Below, piece after piece: positions 1 to 11,026 of a stretch of 64,000 bases of DNA (its first letter is position 1; the number at the start of each line of letters is the position of its first letter). Location: contig NC_089866.1 in assembly GCF_036373705.1 (NCBI RefSeq), positions 2,200,001-2,264,000 on the forward strand, given 5' to 3'. Source of the stretch: Amia ocellicauda (Eukaryota; Chordata; Actinopteri; Amiiformes; Amiidae). The notes under the pieces are model-generated. The model did no database searches. It saw only the letters and a list, made by a program, of their open reading frames with translations, and had not been told where the DNA came from. A program made the translations under genes and the position numbers.

Positions 1-842
1 CATGACAGGCTCCATATGGAGCGATGTGACTCAGGTATCTGCATCGCCGATCTCCCGGGACGCACGGCTCTCACAGGGTTATTTGTCGGCGATGGGGACG
101 AGATGTTTTCACATTCTCACGGGCGCGTACTGCTACTCCGACCGGTTCCCCGCGGGCCGTCCTGCTGCCGCATCTCAGGGTATCTCAGCTTTTTGTCAAG
201 GCTTCTTTTTTTTTTTAACTGGAATGTTTTCCTCTCCTGACATGTAACCCCCCATCTGAACGGTTACTGTAGTGTACCGCGCTGAAAACCACAGCCAGCA
301 GTGTGGGAAAGCCCGTTATAATTGCGGTAAAACATGCAGAGGTATAGTACAGGAAGCAACCATGTAAACCACAGCAGAGCAGGTGTTTTTACAGGGTCAA
401 ACCAGGGGAAACTGCCGGTTCACTGGTAAACTTTCATAAGGGCTGTATAGATGATCCATGCGTGTGTGTGTGTGCATGTGTGTGCGTGTCAGTGGCTGTG
501 TGGAGGGCACGCTCAGGCACCAATCCCAGAGTGTGTCTATCTCTCACACACACACACACACGTTCTTAATGGAGAAACGATGGTTGTGTAAACGTGTGCC
601 CTGGCTGTTGTACAGAGGCACCCCCACCCCCCAGCCACCCTTACCGCCCCCTGTGTGCCCCAGTGCCCACTCTGCCCAGTTCATCTCATCTGTGCCACGG
701 GATCAATGGCAATCCCTTCCTTGTTGTTGTCATTTGTTGTTGAACTCCAGTTTTTTATACCTAAAAAGAACAAGAATGCAGCTCTTTTTCATCTCTGTTA
801 TGGTGTTTTAATGGGAAATCCTGCCATGAACAAATGTATACA
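1..842. other. Upstream flank, possibly the 3' UTR of the preceding gene
   Basis: No coding exon with conserved features is recognised. The stretch contains GT/CA-rich simple sequence (about 461-490 and 545-562). It runs into an A-rich block with two polyadenylation hexamers, so part of it may be the 3' UTR of a + strand gene lying to the left. In human, CORO7 lies directly upstream of PAM16 in the same orientation, which makes coro7 the natural candidate. That is inference from synteny; no coronin residues are visible. Confidence 0.3.
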
Positions 843-857
843 AATAAAAATAATAAA
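843..857 (+). terminator. Tandem polyadenylation signals (AATAAA x2)
   Basis: AATAAA occurs at 843-848 and again at 852-857, in an A-rich context followed by a TTTATTTG-containing stretch. This would fit the 3' end of a + strand transcript ending near 870, likely the gene upstream of pam16. The hexamers are plain in the sequence; the gene assignment is inference. Confidence 0.4.
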
Positions 858-1690
858 AACAAACTCCAAACTTGCCTCATCTTTATTTGAAGTCACACAC
901 ACACACACCCTGCTGCCTGCGCCCCGTTGCCCAGCCGTGTCTCCGCAGGTTAATCAGCTTGTTTTAAACTATCGATGATGGTGTACTGGTTAGACCGCTG
1001 GGCCAGTGAAATGCCTTCTTATCGCTCATAATCCGGAACCGAGTAACAGGTTCTTCTTTCCTCCCTCGTTCGCGTAGTTCGGCCTTTAGCTGGCAAATGG
1101 TCATATCGCCGACTGCTGGGGCTGATAATCTTGATTGTGATCAAGCACTCCAGCTCTGCGTTCATTCTCGATACACAGAGATGGGCTTTTGTTGGGCTGG
1201 TATTAGTTACAGACGCAGGCGGACGTCACCCGAATCCCCACACGAAGCTCCTCGCTATGAAGCCCTGGACCGGTTCTTAACTGGCTGTTACCAGGATTAA
1301 AAAGTCAAAACTTGTAAATCATAGTATATGTGTGTCAGTGACAGTGTAAGGTTAATATGTTCCTCAGAAGCAATGATATGCCTGTATGTATAATGTATGT
1401 GTTGGCTACAATGTGTTAATGCTTCTGCTGTGTTACTTCATCCTGTGTGGATTCATTGATTTATTAATGACTGCCCAAAATAGCACAATTCTCCATACAG
1501 TCCATTCATTCATATCTTGATCAGGGGACATTTGGCCTAATTAAGACCCACAATTGGCTCAATTAAGCAGTTAATGCTGTGGATGAAATTAAACACCTGT
1601 AGGCCCTGCGTCTCTCCAGCGCTGGTCATTATTAAAGAAATATGGAGAGTTTATTTAGTTTCTTACAGTGCAATCCGCATTATTATTCAG
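858..1690. other. Intergenic, with an AATTAAG-rich repeat-like segment
   Basis: No gene is seen. About 1505-1630 (AATTAAGACCC ... CAATTGGCTCAATTAAGCAG ... ACACCTGTAGG) has the look of a degenerate dispersed repeat with AATTAA/TTAATT motifs. I recall similar motifs from fish interspersed repeats but cannot name the family. Confidence 0.3.
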
Positions 1691-1921
1691 TCTTGACCCC
1701 AATCGACACCAGTTGGCGGCGTCACAATCCGCACAGACGGCTGCAGTTCTGGCCGCCGGACACCAGAGGGCGCTGTGCTTTAATGGGAGCCGGGTTTCGT
1801 TATGGCAGCCTCTGTTTCAGTCGCTTCCTCGCTGAACTCTGACCCCGATGACATTGAGCTCCGTCTCTGCCGTGTGCATGTGAAGGACCGGACCGCAGCC
1901 TGCCGTCCTCCCAGCCCCGCC
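1690..1921 (+). promoter_or_regulatory. pam16: pam16 CpG-rich promoter and 5' UTR
   Basis: GC- and CpG-rich sequence immediately before the pam16 start codon, without an obvious TATA box, as is usual for housekeeping mitochondrial genes. A CTCF-like motif lies at 1760-1774. The transcription start is probably between about 1750 and 1880. Its exact place decides whether the in-frame ATG at 1802 is transcribed. Confidence 0.55.
1760..1774 (+). promoter_or_regulatory. CTCF-like site in pam16 promoter
   Basis: The bases ACACCAGAGGGCGCT match the vertebrate CTCF core (CCASYAGRKGGCRSY) with one mismatch at the first position. The motif match is seen; occupancy is unknown. Confidence 0.45.
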
Positions 1922-3209
1922 ATGGTGAGTCCGTCTCTCTCGGGTTCAGGGTCCACGCAGGCAGGGCGAGCGGCAGACAGACACCCCGCCGCGCTTGTGT
2001 CGCCCTCGTCTCCCCAGATGCCGGTGTGTTGGTGTGCAGTGATGACGTGCTTATCCAGGGCGCCTGGCAGGTTGCAAGAGCAGAACAAGGCGCAGTGATG
2101 CAGCTCCAGTTCAGTTGCGCGTAGTTTGAAATGACAGCAGTGCAGGAGAGACGCACATGTGCGACCTGGCGCTGTGACGTAGAGCCGCCCTGCTGCTGCA
2201 GTGGAGCCCCGGGACGAGCCCAGGCGCAGCAGATGAAGTGTGTGGTGGTTGTGGTTGATGTTGATGTGTAGCCCCTTGGCTCTGACACGCTGTCTCTCTC
2301 TCCTCCTGTCTGAGCCGCCCTTGTTGTCTTGTCTCAGGCCAGGTACTTGGCACAGATCATCGTGATGGGCGCACAGGTGGTGGGCAGGGCCTTCGCCCGG
2401 GCGCTGCGCCAGGAGTTCGCCGGTGAGTCCAGACCTGTGACGTCACAACGACACTGACACCGGGGGACACCCAGACTGGCACTAATGAGATGTGCATTGA
2501 GACATTATTACAGTGTAACAAGCTGGTCGTGGCAGGAGTTGGTGACGTTGACCGTGTCTGTGTGTCTCTCTCTCTCTCTCTGTGTTTAGCCAGCAGGGCA
2601 GCCGCAGAAGCGCGAGGCCGGGCCGGCCAGCAGTCGGCCGCCGCGTCCAGCATCTCCGGCCTGACGCTACAGGAGGCCCAGCAGATCCTCAACATCTCCA
2701 AGCTGAGCCCAGAGGAGGTCCAGAAGGTGCGTCCCCCTGCAATCGCTCCCCTCTCCCTCGCTGGCCCCAGCCCCTCACAGCGGGGTCTGAAAAACAACCC
2801 GCCCGCCCTCTGTACTGTGCTGGGAAAACAGCCCCCCACCCCCTGGAAGGAAATGGCTTGTGTGAAATACCCAGAATCCCTCACTGTGCCTTCTCTGGGT
2901 GACGTGTTCATTGCAACGATATATTTTTCTCTCCTCTTGTTTTCTCTCTCAGAACTATGAGCACTTATTTAAAGTCAACGACAAATCGGTCGGCGGCTCC
3001 TTCTATCTGCAGTCGAAGGTGAGGTCGTGTGTGTGTGTTCAGTCTGTGTCTGTGTTGCTTTGTACTCTCGGTGTTTGTATTCACTGAACCTTGTCTGTCC
3101 GTCCCTGCAGGTGGTGCGTGCCAAGGAGCGTCTGGAAGAGGAGATGTCCATTGAGCAGGCGGACAAGACGCAGAAGGAGCAGAGCGCTCAGCAGCCCCCC
3201 GAGACTTGA
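1922..3209 (+). CDS. pam16: Pam16/Magmas, mitochondrial import motor subunit
   Basis: Five exons: 1922-1924 (ATG only), 2338-2422, 2590-2726, 2953-3018, 3111-3209, all with GT/AG introns; 129 residues, close to the human length. Pam16 (TIM16) is the J-like partner that holds Pam18/DNAJC19 at the TIM23 channel and restrains Hsp70 ATPase stimulation on the matrix side of the inner membrane. Residues 2-28 form the conserved hydrophobic N-terminus ([16 protein letters not shown]...). Residues about 53-106 form the degenerate J domain, in which the HPD tripeptide is replaced by N84-D85-K86, as expected for the family. The C-terminal tail is acidic/Gln-rich and variable. The start was chosen because Met1-Ala2 plus YLAQI matches the known N-terminus and the Kozak context (GCCATGG) is strong. 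An in-frame ATG 120 bp upstream exists. It converges on glis2. Identity is very likely. Confidence 0.95.
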
Positions 3210-3256
3210 GTCTGGGCCCCCGCCTTCCCCTCTCCACTGTAAATTATGAGCTCCCT

Positions 3257-3262
3257 AATAAA
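3257..3262 (+). terminator. pam16: pam16 polyadenylation signal
   Basis: AATAAA 48 bp after the stop codon, followed by a T-rich and then GT-rich downstream element (TCCCTTTTTTCT, then TGTGTGTGTGTGTC). This gives a very short 3' UTR. Confidence 0.8.
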
Positions 3263-3574
3263 GTCCCTTTTTTCTATGGGCCTGTGTGTGTGTGTCTGTG
3301 GGGACCCGGCCCTGCGGGTGCTGAACACACAGGTGTGGGGAAGCCGGGTGCGTGTCTGTGGGAAATCGCAGGTTCTCTGGGTTGTGAAGCCAGTTCCACA
3401 TCCCTGCACGTGCATCCTGGTGGGCAGCAGTGAAGTCAGTCTGCAGACACTCGTACTCAACACACCCACAGTGTCACCTGAACACAGAACTGAATTGCCT
3501 GGAGGCCCCTGTGTCGGTGAGGCCCGTCCCGCAGCGAGGACACAGAAGGACACGGGAAATGTATCAAATGCAAC

Positions 3575-6500
3575 TTTATTCAACTTTTGCTCTTTCGTTG
3601 ACATAATAAACTTCCTCTAAAACAGGAGCACACTGCTATGTTGTACCAATTTAAGACTTTTACAGCTCTAAAATTCTGTACGTGCGGCTTCAATACTGGA
3701 GCCGGGAAAAATATATATATATTTATATATTTATATTTCATATACTGTATATCTTCTACATTTCAACTATAATAGAAGGCACTTGGAACCATTAAAAATA
3801 CTGATATTAAAATATCTCAATGTGCAAAAAAAAAAAAAAAAAACATACTGGCCCTTGAAGGCCTTAGTCTAGTATTAACCCTTTGTGCACCACGAGGTCC
3901 TTTCTTAAGCGTTGAGTTGGAGCCGAATTGAGTTTGTTTTGTACAATAGGTGGTGTAAACCAAACAACTGGACCACATTTCCGGCACACAATCTGAGCCA
4001 GGGATTGGATTCTTTTATTCTTCTGTTGGTGATTTAATTTGCTAAATTCAAAGTGTTTATTTATCACATTTCAGGTTGACTTGGAATCGAGGCGCTATTC
4101 TGTCAGATGTCTGAGTGGTGGTTTGATAAAGAGCAGCTGTAGATAAGGACGCCGCCCTCCTTTGAGACCAGGTCCAGCTGAGCAGGCCGGACTGGACTCT
4201 CCAGCGGCCCGGCGGTGGATGCGATCAGGGCTGATGTTGTCGTTTACTGAAGGGCACGCCGCAGTGCTCAAAGGGTTAATAGGTCAAACAGCTTATTAAT
4301 AGTGAACCATGTGGGCCCCGCAGGGTCCGTGTCAACCTTGGCTTTCTCCAGTAGAGACCCCCTGACACCCCCTACTGGGAGCCTGTGGTACAGCCCTGCT
4401 TTCCCCCAAATCGCAAAGACTGGAGCACCGTCCCAGTCCCAGCCGCTGGCCTCGTCTGACTAGAGCGGCCAGAGCGGCCGGGTTCGTCAGGCTGCTGATC
4501 TGTTCTCATCTATATACACTTTATTTTACAGATGGCAGTGACAGGTAAGAGTCCGTCAGCTGAGCACAGAGCAGCGGAAGGTGAGCCCCCACACTGGGGA
4601 AACAGAGGTGAAGGCAGTGGGAGGAAGGGTTAGGGGGCAGTAAGTGTCTCAGTCCGTTTGTCTTCCACTAAAGCCATGCGTTTAGGAATCCTGCATTACC
4701 CTGTGGAGCCCCACACTGGCCTGGCAGCAGCTACCAGGGTGCCAACGAGACACCTGTGTGGAGATGTGATTCAGGTGTGATGGGCTGGGATTCAACGCGA
4801 GGTCTCGCAGCAGGGCAGCGGACTGGGTAGCTGAAACAGCCGAGGCTCCTACAGCCGAGCCGTGCCCCAGCCAGACTTGTGTGTTTCGCTGCCCTGCCCG
4901 GGAGTTCCCTGCGCACTGTGCTATACGGCAGAGCAGCGGCGGACTCGAGTGCTGAGACCCGCGGCAAGAGGCGTGTTTGGGTAACGGAAGAGAGGAGAAA
5001 GGGATCAAAGAGCAAGCCAAGCAGTAAAGGAGTAGCGCAGCGCCCTGTGACTCTACCCCCCCCCGGCAGCTCTGTTGCTCCGCAGACTGGCCCGCCCTGT
5101 TCCGTGATGGTTCGATTGATCTCTCGCCCCTGGGCCCGAGACACTGGGGCGGAAGACCCTCAGCCCCCCCCCCGCCCTGTACCAGAATCCCTGCAATAGG
5201 AGAGTCCAGTTCCGAGGAGCCGGGAAGGTCTGTAGATGTTGCCCACCCCCAGCTCTCCATGCTATTCAGGATTGCACCGTACAATACTGACATGTGACAG
5301 GGTTTCTCAGTATCCTCTGAATGTGGCACATCGTAAAATAACAAACAGAAGGAGCAGGAAACTCACGAGCCACCCCCCCCACCCCGGTGGACCAAGACCC
5401 GGAGCTGGACGCGCCCGCTCTACAGGGGAAAGCCGAGTGAAGCAGCGACAGAGGACTGACACACAAAAAAAGCAACTTCAACATGAGGAAATGTCTCGTC
5501 CGGAACAAAATACAGTTATCATAACAATCGAGCGAAGAGAGAGGAGCCTCGTTAGTGTCCTTGGGGAATTCTCCCTGTGTTTACAGAATCGCCGTCCCCC
5601 CGGCCCCTCACCGCCCACAGCGCCACCCTTCCTCTACGGGCGCGGGATGGCCGGGGCGCCGGGAGATGAGGAGTCCACCCGCTGGCTCCATCCACACCAA
5701 CCTGCTGGACCGATCTGCCCCAGCACCGCGACCAGGAGGACGAGACCCCCAGCTTCTAATGGAACAGGTCGGAGAGATCGAAGAGAGGGAGGGAGGGAGG
5801 GAGTGAAGGAGGTGGGGGTAGGTCAGATTAAAGCAGCGACGGCCAATCGTGGTCCTGCAGGGTCACGAGATCTCCTGGTCCCCCACACCCAAATCTCGGG
5901 TACTGAATGGAGACAATGTATCTGATATATGAATCTCCAGGACCTAAGGATTTGGAACTAAGACACGCCCACAAACCCCCTGCTGAACCACGATTGGCCG
6001 TCAAATTGTTCAGAGCAAAACGAAGGGGCCAACCGGAGGCCCTGGTGGGCAGCAGGACTCGGTTGTCCTTTTCCTGGCAGTGCTCTGCAAACTAACCACC
6101 AGGGGGCTCCAGCCCGGCCCCGTTCAGAATCTGCAGATGAGAAGTGCCTTAGCATGGTGATGTCCACCGTTGTCTGCTTGAGCCTCTCCCGCCCGGCGCC
6201 CTCCTCTGACCCCTGTCCGCGTCGCAGCCAGGCCAGGACAGTCCACTTTTATCACCGTGACTTACTGAGGGGAAAAACCCCGACCAACAGAATCAAACAC
6301 GTCCACGTCGTGTCTGGTGGTTTGATGGCCGAGTCTGTGCTGTGTCGTGTTGTGCAGGACTGATCTGGACATGTCTCTACATGCCTCCAGGTCTCTATTT
6401 ACTTGCGAAGCTCACTCTGTGGAATCAGGTTTTCGGAGGCGGCTGCGTTTGCGTCTCACGTGCAGAGAGAATGCGGCCGAGGCGGTACGGCGCGGCTGAT

Positions 6501-7597
6501 CTTGGCCAGCGCCCCGGTACGCAGGCCGCTCCCACCCTCCCGGGCTGAGCTACGTCGTCAGAATTCGGGACTCCTGCCCAGAACACACGCGGGGGTGCGG
6601 CTCGGCTGTCTGAGCCTTTCGCAGACGACTCCGTCTGTCGTTCAGTTTGCGTCTTCACTTGTATCTCTCACTCAGACAGGGACAGCGAGACGGCACTGCG
6701 GCCTGAGGTCCACAACACGGCCAGCAATCTGGACACACCCTGATTAAGTCATTACACACCGTTTGAAACAGTTCCCGGGACAGCTGGCTTCTCGAGGGTT
6801 TTTAGTTGTTGGTCTGCTAGTAAGTCAACAGTGATAAAACTCTCTCTCCTTGCCATAATCCCGACCAGCCTGCAAAACCTGACAGAATTTGGACGAGGGC
6901 ACCAAGCTGAAGGCTGTCGTTAAAATCTATAAATATATAAAAGTGTACATTGAAATATATGAGATGGGGACGGAGGACGGGGGTCTGGCGTCGGAGCGCA
7001 GGCCGGTCTCTCAGGCTCGTTTCTGAAAGGAGTTCTCTGACAGTGGCTGCGGTGGCCATCTTACAACAAGCAATTACAGACTCGAGACGAACACGCTGGG
7101 CCTCACGCAGAGTCACGCGACGGTCATGGCAGGTTTAGGGCAGCACCCGGGCACTGCAGCCTCTGTCCGGGCTACACGCTGAGTGGAGGGGGCGGTGGGG
7201 ATGCCAGGCAGGGGCACTGAGACCCAGGAGACCCCGGGAGACAGAGACTTCCGCTTGCCGTATTGCTGCCAATTCGGATTTCAAGGTCACAACTATTGAC
7301 TGAAAAGCGCGGCGGAATGAGAGGGTTGTTTTGCGGTGGCAGAGCTCTGTCCCCTCCGAGGGTCGGGCTGGGGGGGAGGAGAGCGGATTCCTGCGGCCCC
7401 GTGGCCCCGGTCACCAAGGTCAGCGACGTAGGGGGCAGCGGCGCGGTGGCCATATCTGACGTGACTCTGCTGTAAGGGTCTGCCTCCTTTCAGAAAAGAG
7501 CGTTTGTAACGAGACCGGACTCTCTCTCTCTCTCGGCCGGACCCCTGACCTGTGTCCGGCCCCCCACCTCGTCCTCCCCTCCCCTCAGGAATGCGAC
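3575..7597 (-). other. glis2: Probable glis2 3' UTR with polyadenylation signal at 3575-3580
   Basis: No gene is seen on either strand between the glis2 stop codon and pam16. The minus-strand AATAAA at 3575-3580 sits in a typical 3'-end context (AATAAAGTTGCATTTG). A second minus-strand AATAAA at 4520-4525 could give a shorter form. The stretch includes an A-run on the + strand near 3826-3843, a GA-rich segment near 5780-5815, and a CTCF-like motif at 6096-6109. A 4-kb UTR is long, so part of this may be intergenic; transcript data would settle it. Confidence 0.5.
6096..6109 (+). promoter_or_regulatory. CTCF-like motif
   Basis: CCACCAGGGGGCTC matches the CTCF core with one mismatch (T in place of the purine after GGC). 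Low information on its own. Confidence 0.3.
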
Positions 7598-10500
7598 TCA
7601 GTTGACGATGGCTGGTTTGAGCACCACAGAGCCTGGAGGGATGACCACCCAGCCAGGCGTGAGGGAGTCGTGGCCCGCCAGCGCCGCCGCCCCGGTGGAG
7701 AGGTTGAGCACGGCCCCGGGGAGCCCCGCCAGCCCCTCGTCCCCGCCGGGCTTGGGCCGCGCCCTGCCGTGCTTGGAATGCTTGCCAAGGTGCCTGTCGG
7801 ACGTCACAACAGAGACCATGGGCAGCCCCAGGCCGGCGGCGGAGAAGGCGGGGGACACCAGCGGGCTCTTGGCCAGGCCCAGGGGGGTGCCGTTGAGGGA
7901 CAGGACGGGCGCACCCAGAGACGGGGAGCCCACCGCCGGGCAGCCAAGCGCGCTGAGGTCCAGGGGCCGGGGGCTGAGGGGCAACGGCAGGGAGGCGCCC
8001 AGGCCCGGCAAGCCGTGGCCCCCCAGGATGGCGGCAGCGGTGCTGCCGGGGATGATGATGTGCGCGCCGCTCATGTAGGGCAGCTCCGCCCCCTTGCCCC
8101 CCGGCCCCGCCCGGCCCGCCTTCAGCAGCGCCCCCGGCTGCTCGTGGGCCACGAAGTGCCCGTGCGCCTTGATGTGCTTGCGCAGCGAGCTGGGGTCCGT
8201 GTAGCGCTTCAGGCAGCCCACCATCTTGCAGTAGTAGGGCTTGTCCACGTAGTGCGTGCGCGTGTGCTTGAAGCGGTCGCTGGAGTTGGAGTAGCGCTTG
8301 TTGCAGCCCTCGTACGGGCAGATGTAGGGCTTCTCGCCTGCGGGGGGGACACAAGAGTACCGCCGGGTCATCCATCTGCATCGTCTATCACGTGCTTTCT
8401 TTGTGCATCAAGGGTTCAAGGGTTCGCTTCATTCGTTCATGCATTTCAAACTGGGGGAATAAAGTACTCAACAGCCTCCCTCCACACCTCTATTGTTCGT
8501 GTCTCGGTGCTGCTAGTGTAGGGACAGAGGTCTTTATCACCTGAGCTCCCTCTCCTGACTTCCACAGACACAGCATGACTTAGGGTCCCCTGTGGGTCTG
8601 CTGTGGGGGCTCGGGGGGGCACTGACCTGTGTGGGAGCGGTTGTGGATCTTGAGGTTCTCCAGGCGCGAGAAGCTCTTGTTGCAGGTGGGGCAGCGGTGC
8701 GGCTTCTCGTTGGTGTGCGTGCGGATGTGGATCAGCATCTTGTACCTGGAGGGGGGGGAGAAGCAGGACAGCACGGTCACACCCAGCCCACACACACACA
8801 CACACACACACTGATGCACACCTGACCAGCACACTGCTGTTTCTTTGTGTGATCTGCTCTGTGGGGCAGATGACTGACAGGCATTTTTTTCTTCCTACAT
8901 TTTATGCTCTTTAAATTCCAATGTCTGTTGGCCAACCTGGCAACCCTACCTGGCATTGAAGCCCCGCCCCCTCCGGGCACAGCCCTCCCAGTGACAGCAG
9001 TACCCAGAATCCTTTTCAGGCTTGACGTGGAAGTCGTTGACGTGGTCCACCAGGTCCTGCAGCGAATCGAAGAGCAGGTGGCACTGTCGGAGAGAGAGAG
9101 AGAGAGAGAAGAGAGTAGAGGAGAGGAGGTCACTCTAGATTGCAAACAGACGAGTACAGGCCAGTGGGCGGGATCTCTGTGTGAGGGAGACGCTGCAGGA
9201 TGGGAAGGAGCTCACCTGAATTACAGGCATCTTCAGTTAGGGGTAGGTGGGTGTTTTTGTAAGTTTCAGAGCCTGGATTCTTCACTTTTATATATGTACG
9301 AATGAATGGATGTAAAGAAGGTTCCAGTTATCACAGTCAGTTTCTCTACACAACAAAACGGCGAAACTAATGTTCTCTAACCTTCACCCAGCGACAGGCC
9401 AGCTGCTCGTCCACGGAGAGCTCAGGGGAGACGCGCTTCTCTTTCGGTGGGCCAATGAACATGGAGGATGGCAGGTGGAGCCCGCCCCCGGAGCTGATTG
9501 GCAGGAAGAACTGGAAGGCCTGAGACGAGGCTCCGCCCTCCAGGTAACGAATCTGAGCCGAGTCCTGCCGAAGGGAGAGACGTTGAGCTCCAGCACACCA
9601 ACATCAGGGTCACCTCACAGCCCTCTACTTCTGTCTTCTCCCCCCTGAAATACCTGTCAGTTAATCACATGACATACCAGGTGGCGACCAGCTGACACGA
9701 ACTGCGGTCTGGTGAATCGGCACGACGCACCGCCACTGCGCGCTCTCAGAGCTGAGGCTCGTTACTACAAGCGTTCAAACACGTGTCAAATCCTGTAGCC
9801 GACAATTAAAGACAGGCCGGAGTTGTAGCTAATTAGCCGTCAGGCCGCACGCAAAGAAGCCGATCATACAGGGATGCGGCACAAAGGGCCTCCCGCGTTC
9901 CCAAAGCCCTCGAGAACCGGTAGGCTCAAAAATAGCTCGGCACTCGGCTACGCTTTAATCCTCAGAGCGATCAGGCGTTGTTTCAGATCAGCTGTTTCTC
10001 CCCATGAGCCCGGTTTTCCAGAGCGCTGCGGTTCTTCCGAGAGGCCGCTTTCCCTTTTTTTATGTTTTTTTTAATGGCGGACACAAAGTTCACATATACT
10101 GTAATTAAAAAAAGGAAAAAAAAAAAACTCAGCTGCACTGTAATTAGATCACTCGAGATCTATTCGGCTCTCCCCCGTTCAGAGAGTTCAGTCCAGGACA
10201 TCTGGAGGGAAGCGGCTCCTGAATAAACACAGACCGGAATTAAATTAAACTGCATGAGGCCCTCCTAGCCGAAAGCAGCAGCAAATCCGATCTGGTTTGC
10301 AGCACAGCCGCCGCAGTGTGGGGTTGTTCATGGCACGCAGAGAGGGGCTGAAAGACCCGGGGCCACATCACGGCACTGAGCCACAGCCCGGTGAGGAGCC
10401 CGTGGGCCTCGGCTCGTTAACTCCTCTCGAGCCACGCGACGCGCACTCTTCCTGTCAGGTGATCCCCTACCCAGTGTGAGGCTCTCACTGCGCCGCTACT

Positions 10501-10984
10501 CACCCCAGCAAAGAGCGACGACACTCCGTTCCCATTGGACAGCTCGGAGGGCGAGGAGGCGGGGCCGGGGGGCGGGGACAGTCTGAGGTCAATGGCTGGG
10601 GGGGTCCGCGGCTCTGGCTTCTCCTGGGGCAGCACAGGCACACCTGGCACAACACAGTGGCACTCAGACAACACTGACACTCTCTCCTGTGGCATGCAGC
10701 CCGTACACACGTCTATCCTGTGCATGGACACTTAGTGAGACAGAGGGAGAGAGAGAGAGAGACGGAGAGACGCAGGGGCCCCCCGATGGTGACTCACCTG
10801 TGTGTGGGGAGGCAGGGGACGCCGCCACGATCACCGCAGTGCCGTCATCGGCCATCCTCAGCTGCCGTGAGCGGGCGCCGTGCGCGGGGGTGGGCGCCGG
10901 GGTTGGGGGGGCCCGCGCGGCCCTGTCCCTGGCCCCCCGCCCGCGCGGCAGCTTCAGGTCCAGTGGCTCGTCGAGGGACAGCAT
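7598..10984 (-). CDS. glis2: Glis2, Krueppel-like zinc finger transcription factor
   Basis: Six coding exons on the minus strand: 10984-10798, 10643-10504, 9564-9382, 9083-8950, 8745-8627, 8337-7598. Lengths sum to 1503 nt, so 500 residues plus stop, close to human GLIS2. All introns are GT/AG and phases fit. The N-terminus [12 protein letters not shown] is the family signature. Five C2H2 fingers of GLI/GLIS type follow: ZF1 C166-C171-H184-H189, ZF2 C200-C205-H221-H225, ZF3 C233-C236-H249-H253, ZF4 C261-C266-H279-H283, ZF5 C291-C296-H309-H313. The C-terminus ends [20 protein letters not shown], diagnostic for GLIS2. The family acts in the nucleus on GLI-like DNA sites; in mammals loss causes nephronophthisis type 7. 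The region between residues 13 and 109 is Pro/Ala-rich and poorly conserved, apart from an [12 protein letters not shown] motif. The first ATG of the exon was used, with an acceptor 42 bp upstream. Teleosts have two copies; which one this is cannot be told here. Confidence 0.96.
8788..8811. repeat. (CA)n microsatellite in a short glis2 intron
   Basis: About 12 CA units inside the 204-bp intron between the second and third zinc-finger exons of glis2. Confidence 0.9.
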
Positions 10985-11026
10985 CGCCGCGGCCCGCTAC
11001 GCGCACACGGCTGGCCGAGAGCCCAG
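10985..11026 (-). other. glis2: glis2 5' UTR part of first coding exon, with splice acceptor
   Basis: On the minus strand a long C/T tract ending CCCCGCAG precedes position 11026, so the exon carrying the start codon is an internal exon with 42 bp of 5' UTR. Therefore at least one non-coding leader exon lies further right (higher coordinates). Confidence 0.75.

Noticed and set aside
1..800. coro7 coding exons
   Set aside because: Expected from synteny, but no frame resembles coronin WD repeats or its C-terminus; only a possible 3' UTR and poly(A) signals remain.
7293..8381. Minus-strand 362-codon frame and + strand 283-codon frame over the last glis2 exon
   Set aside because: Shadows in GC-rich coding DNA; the real frame shows C2H2 fingers and the GLIS2 C-terminus.
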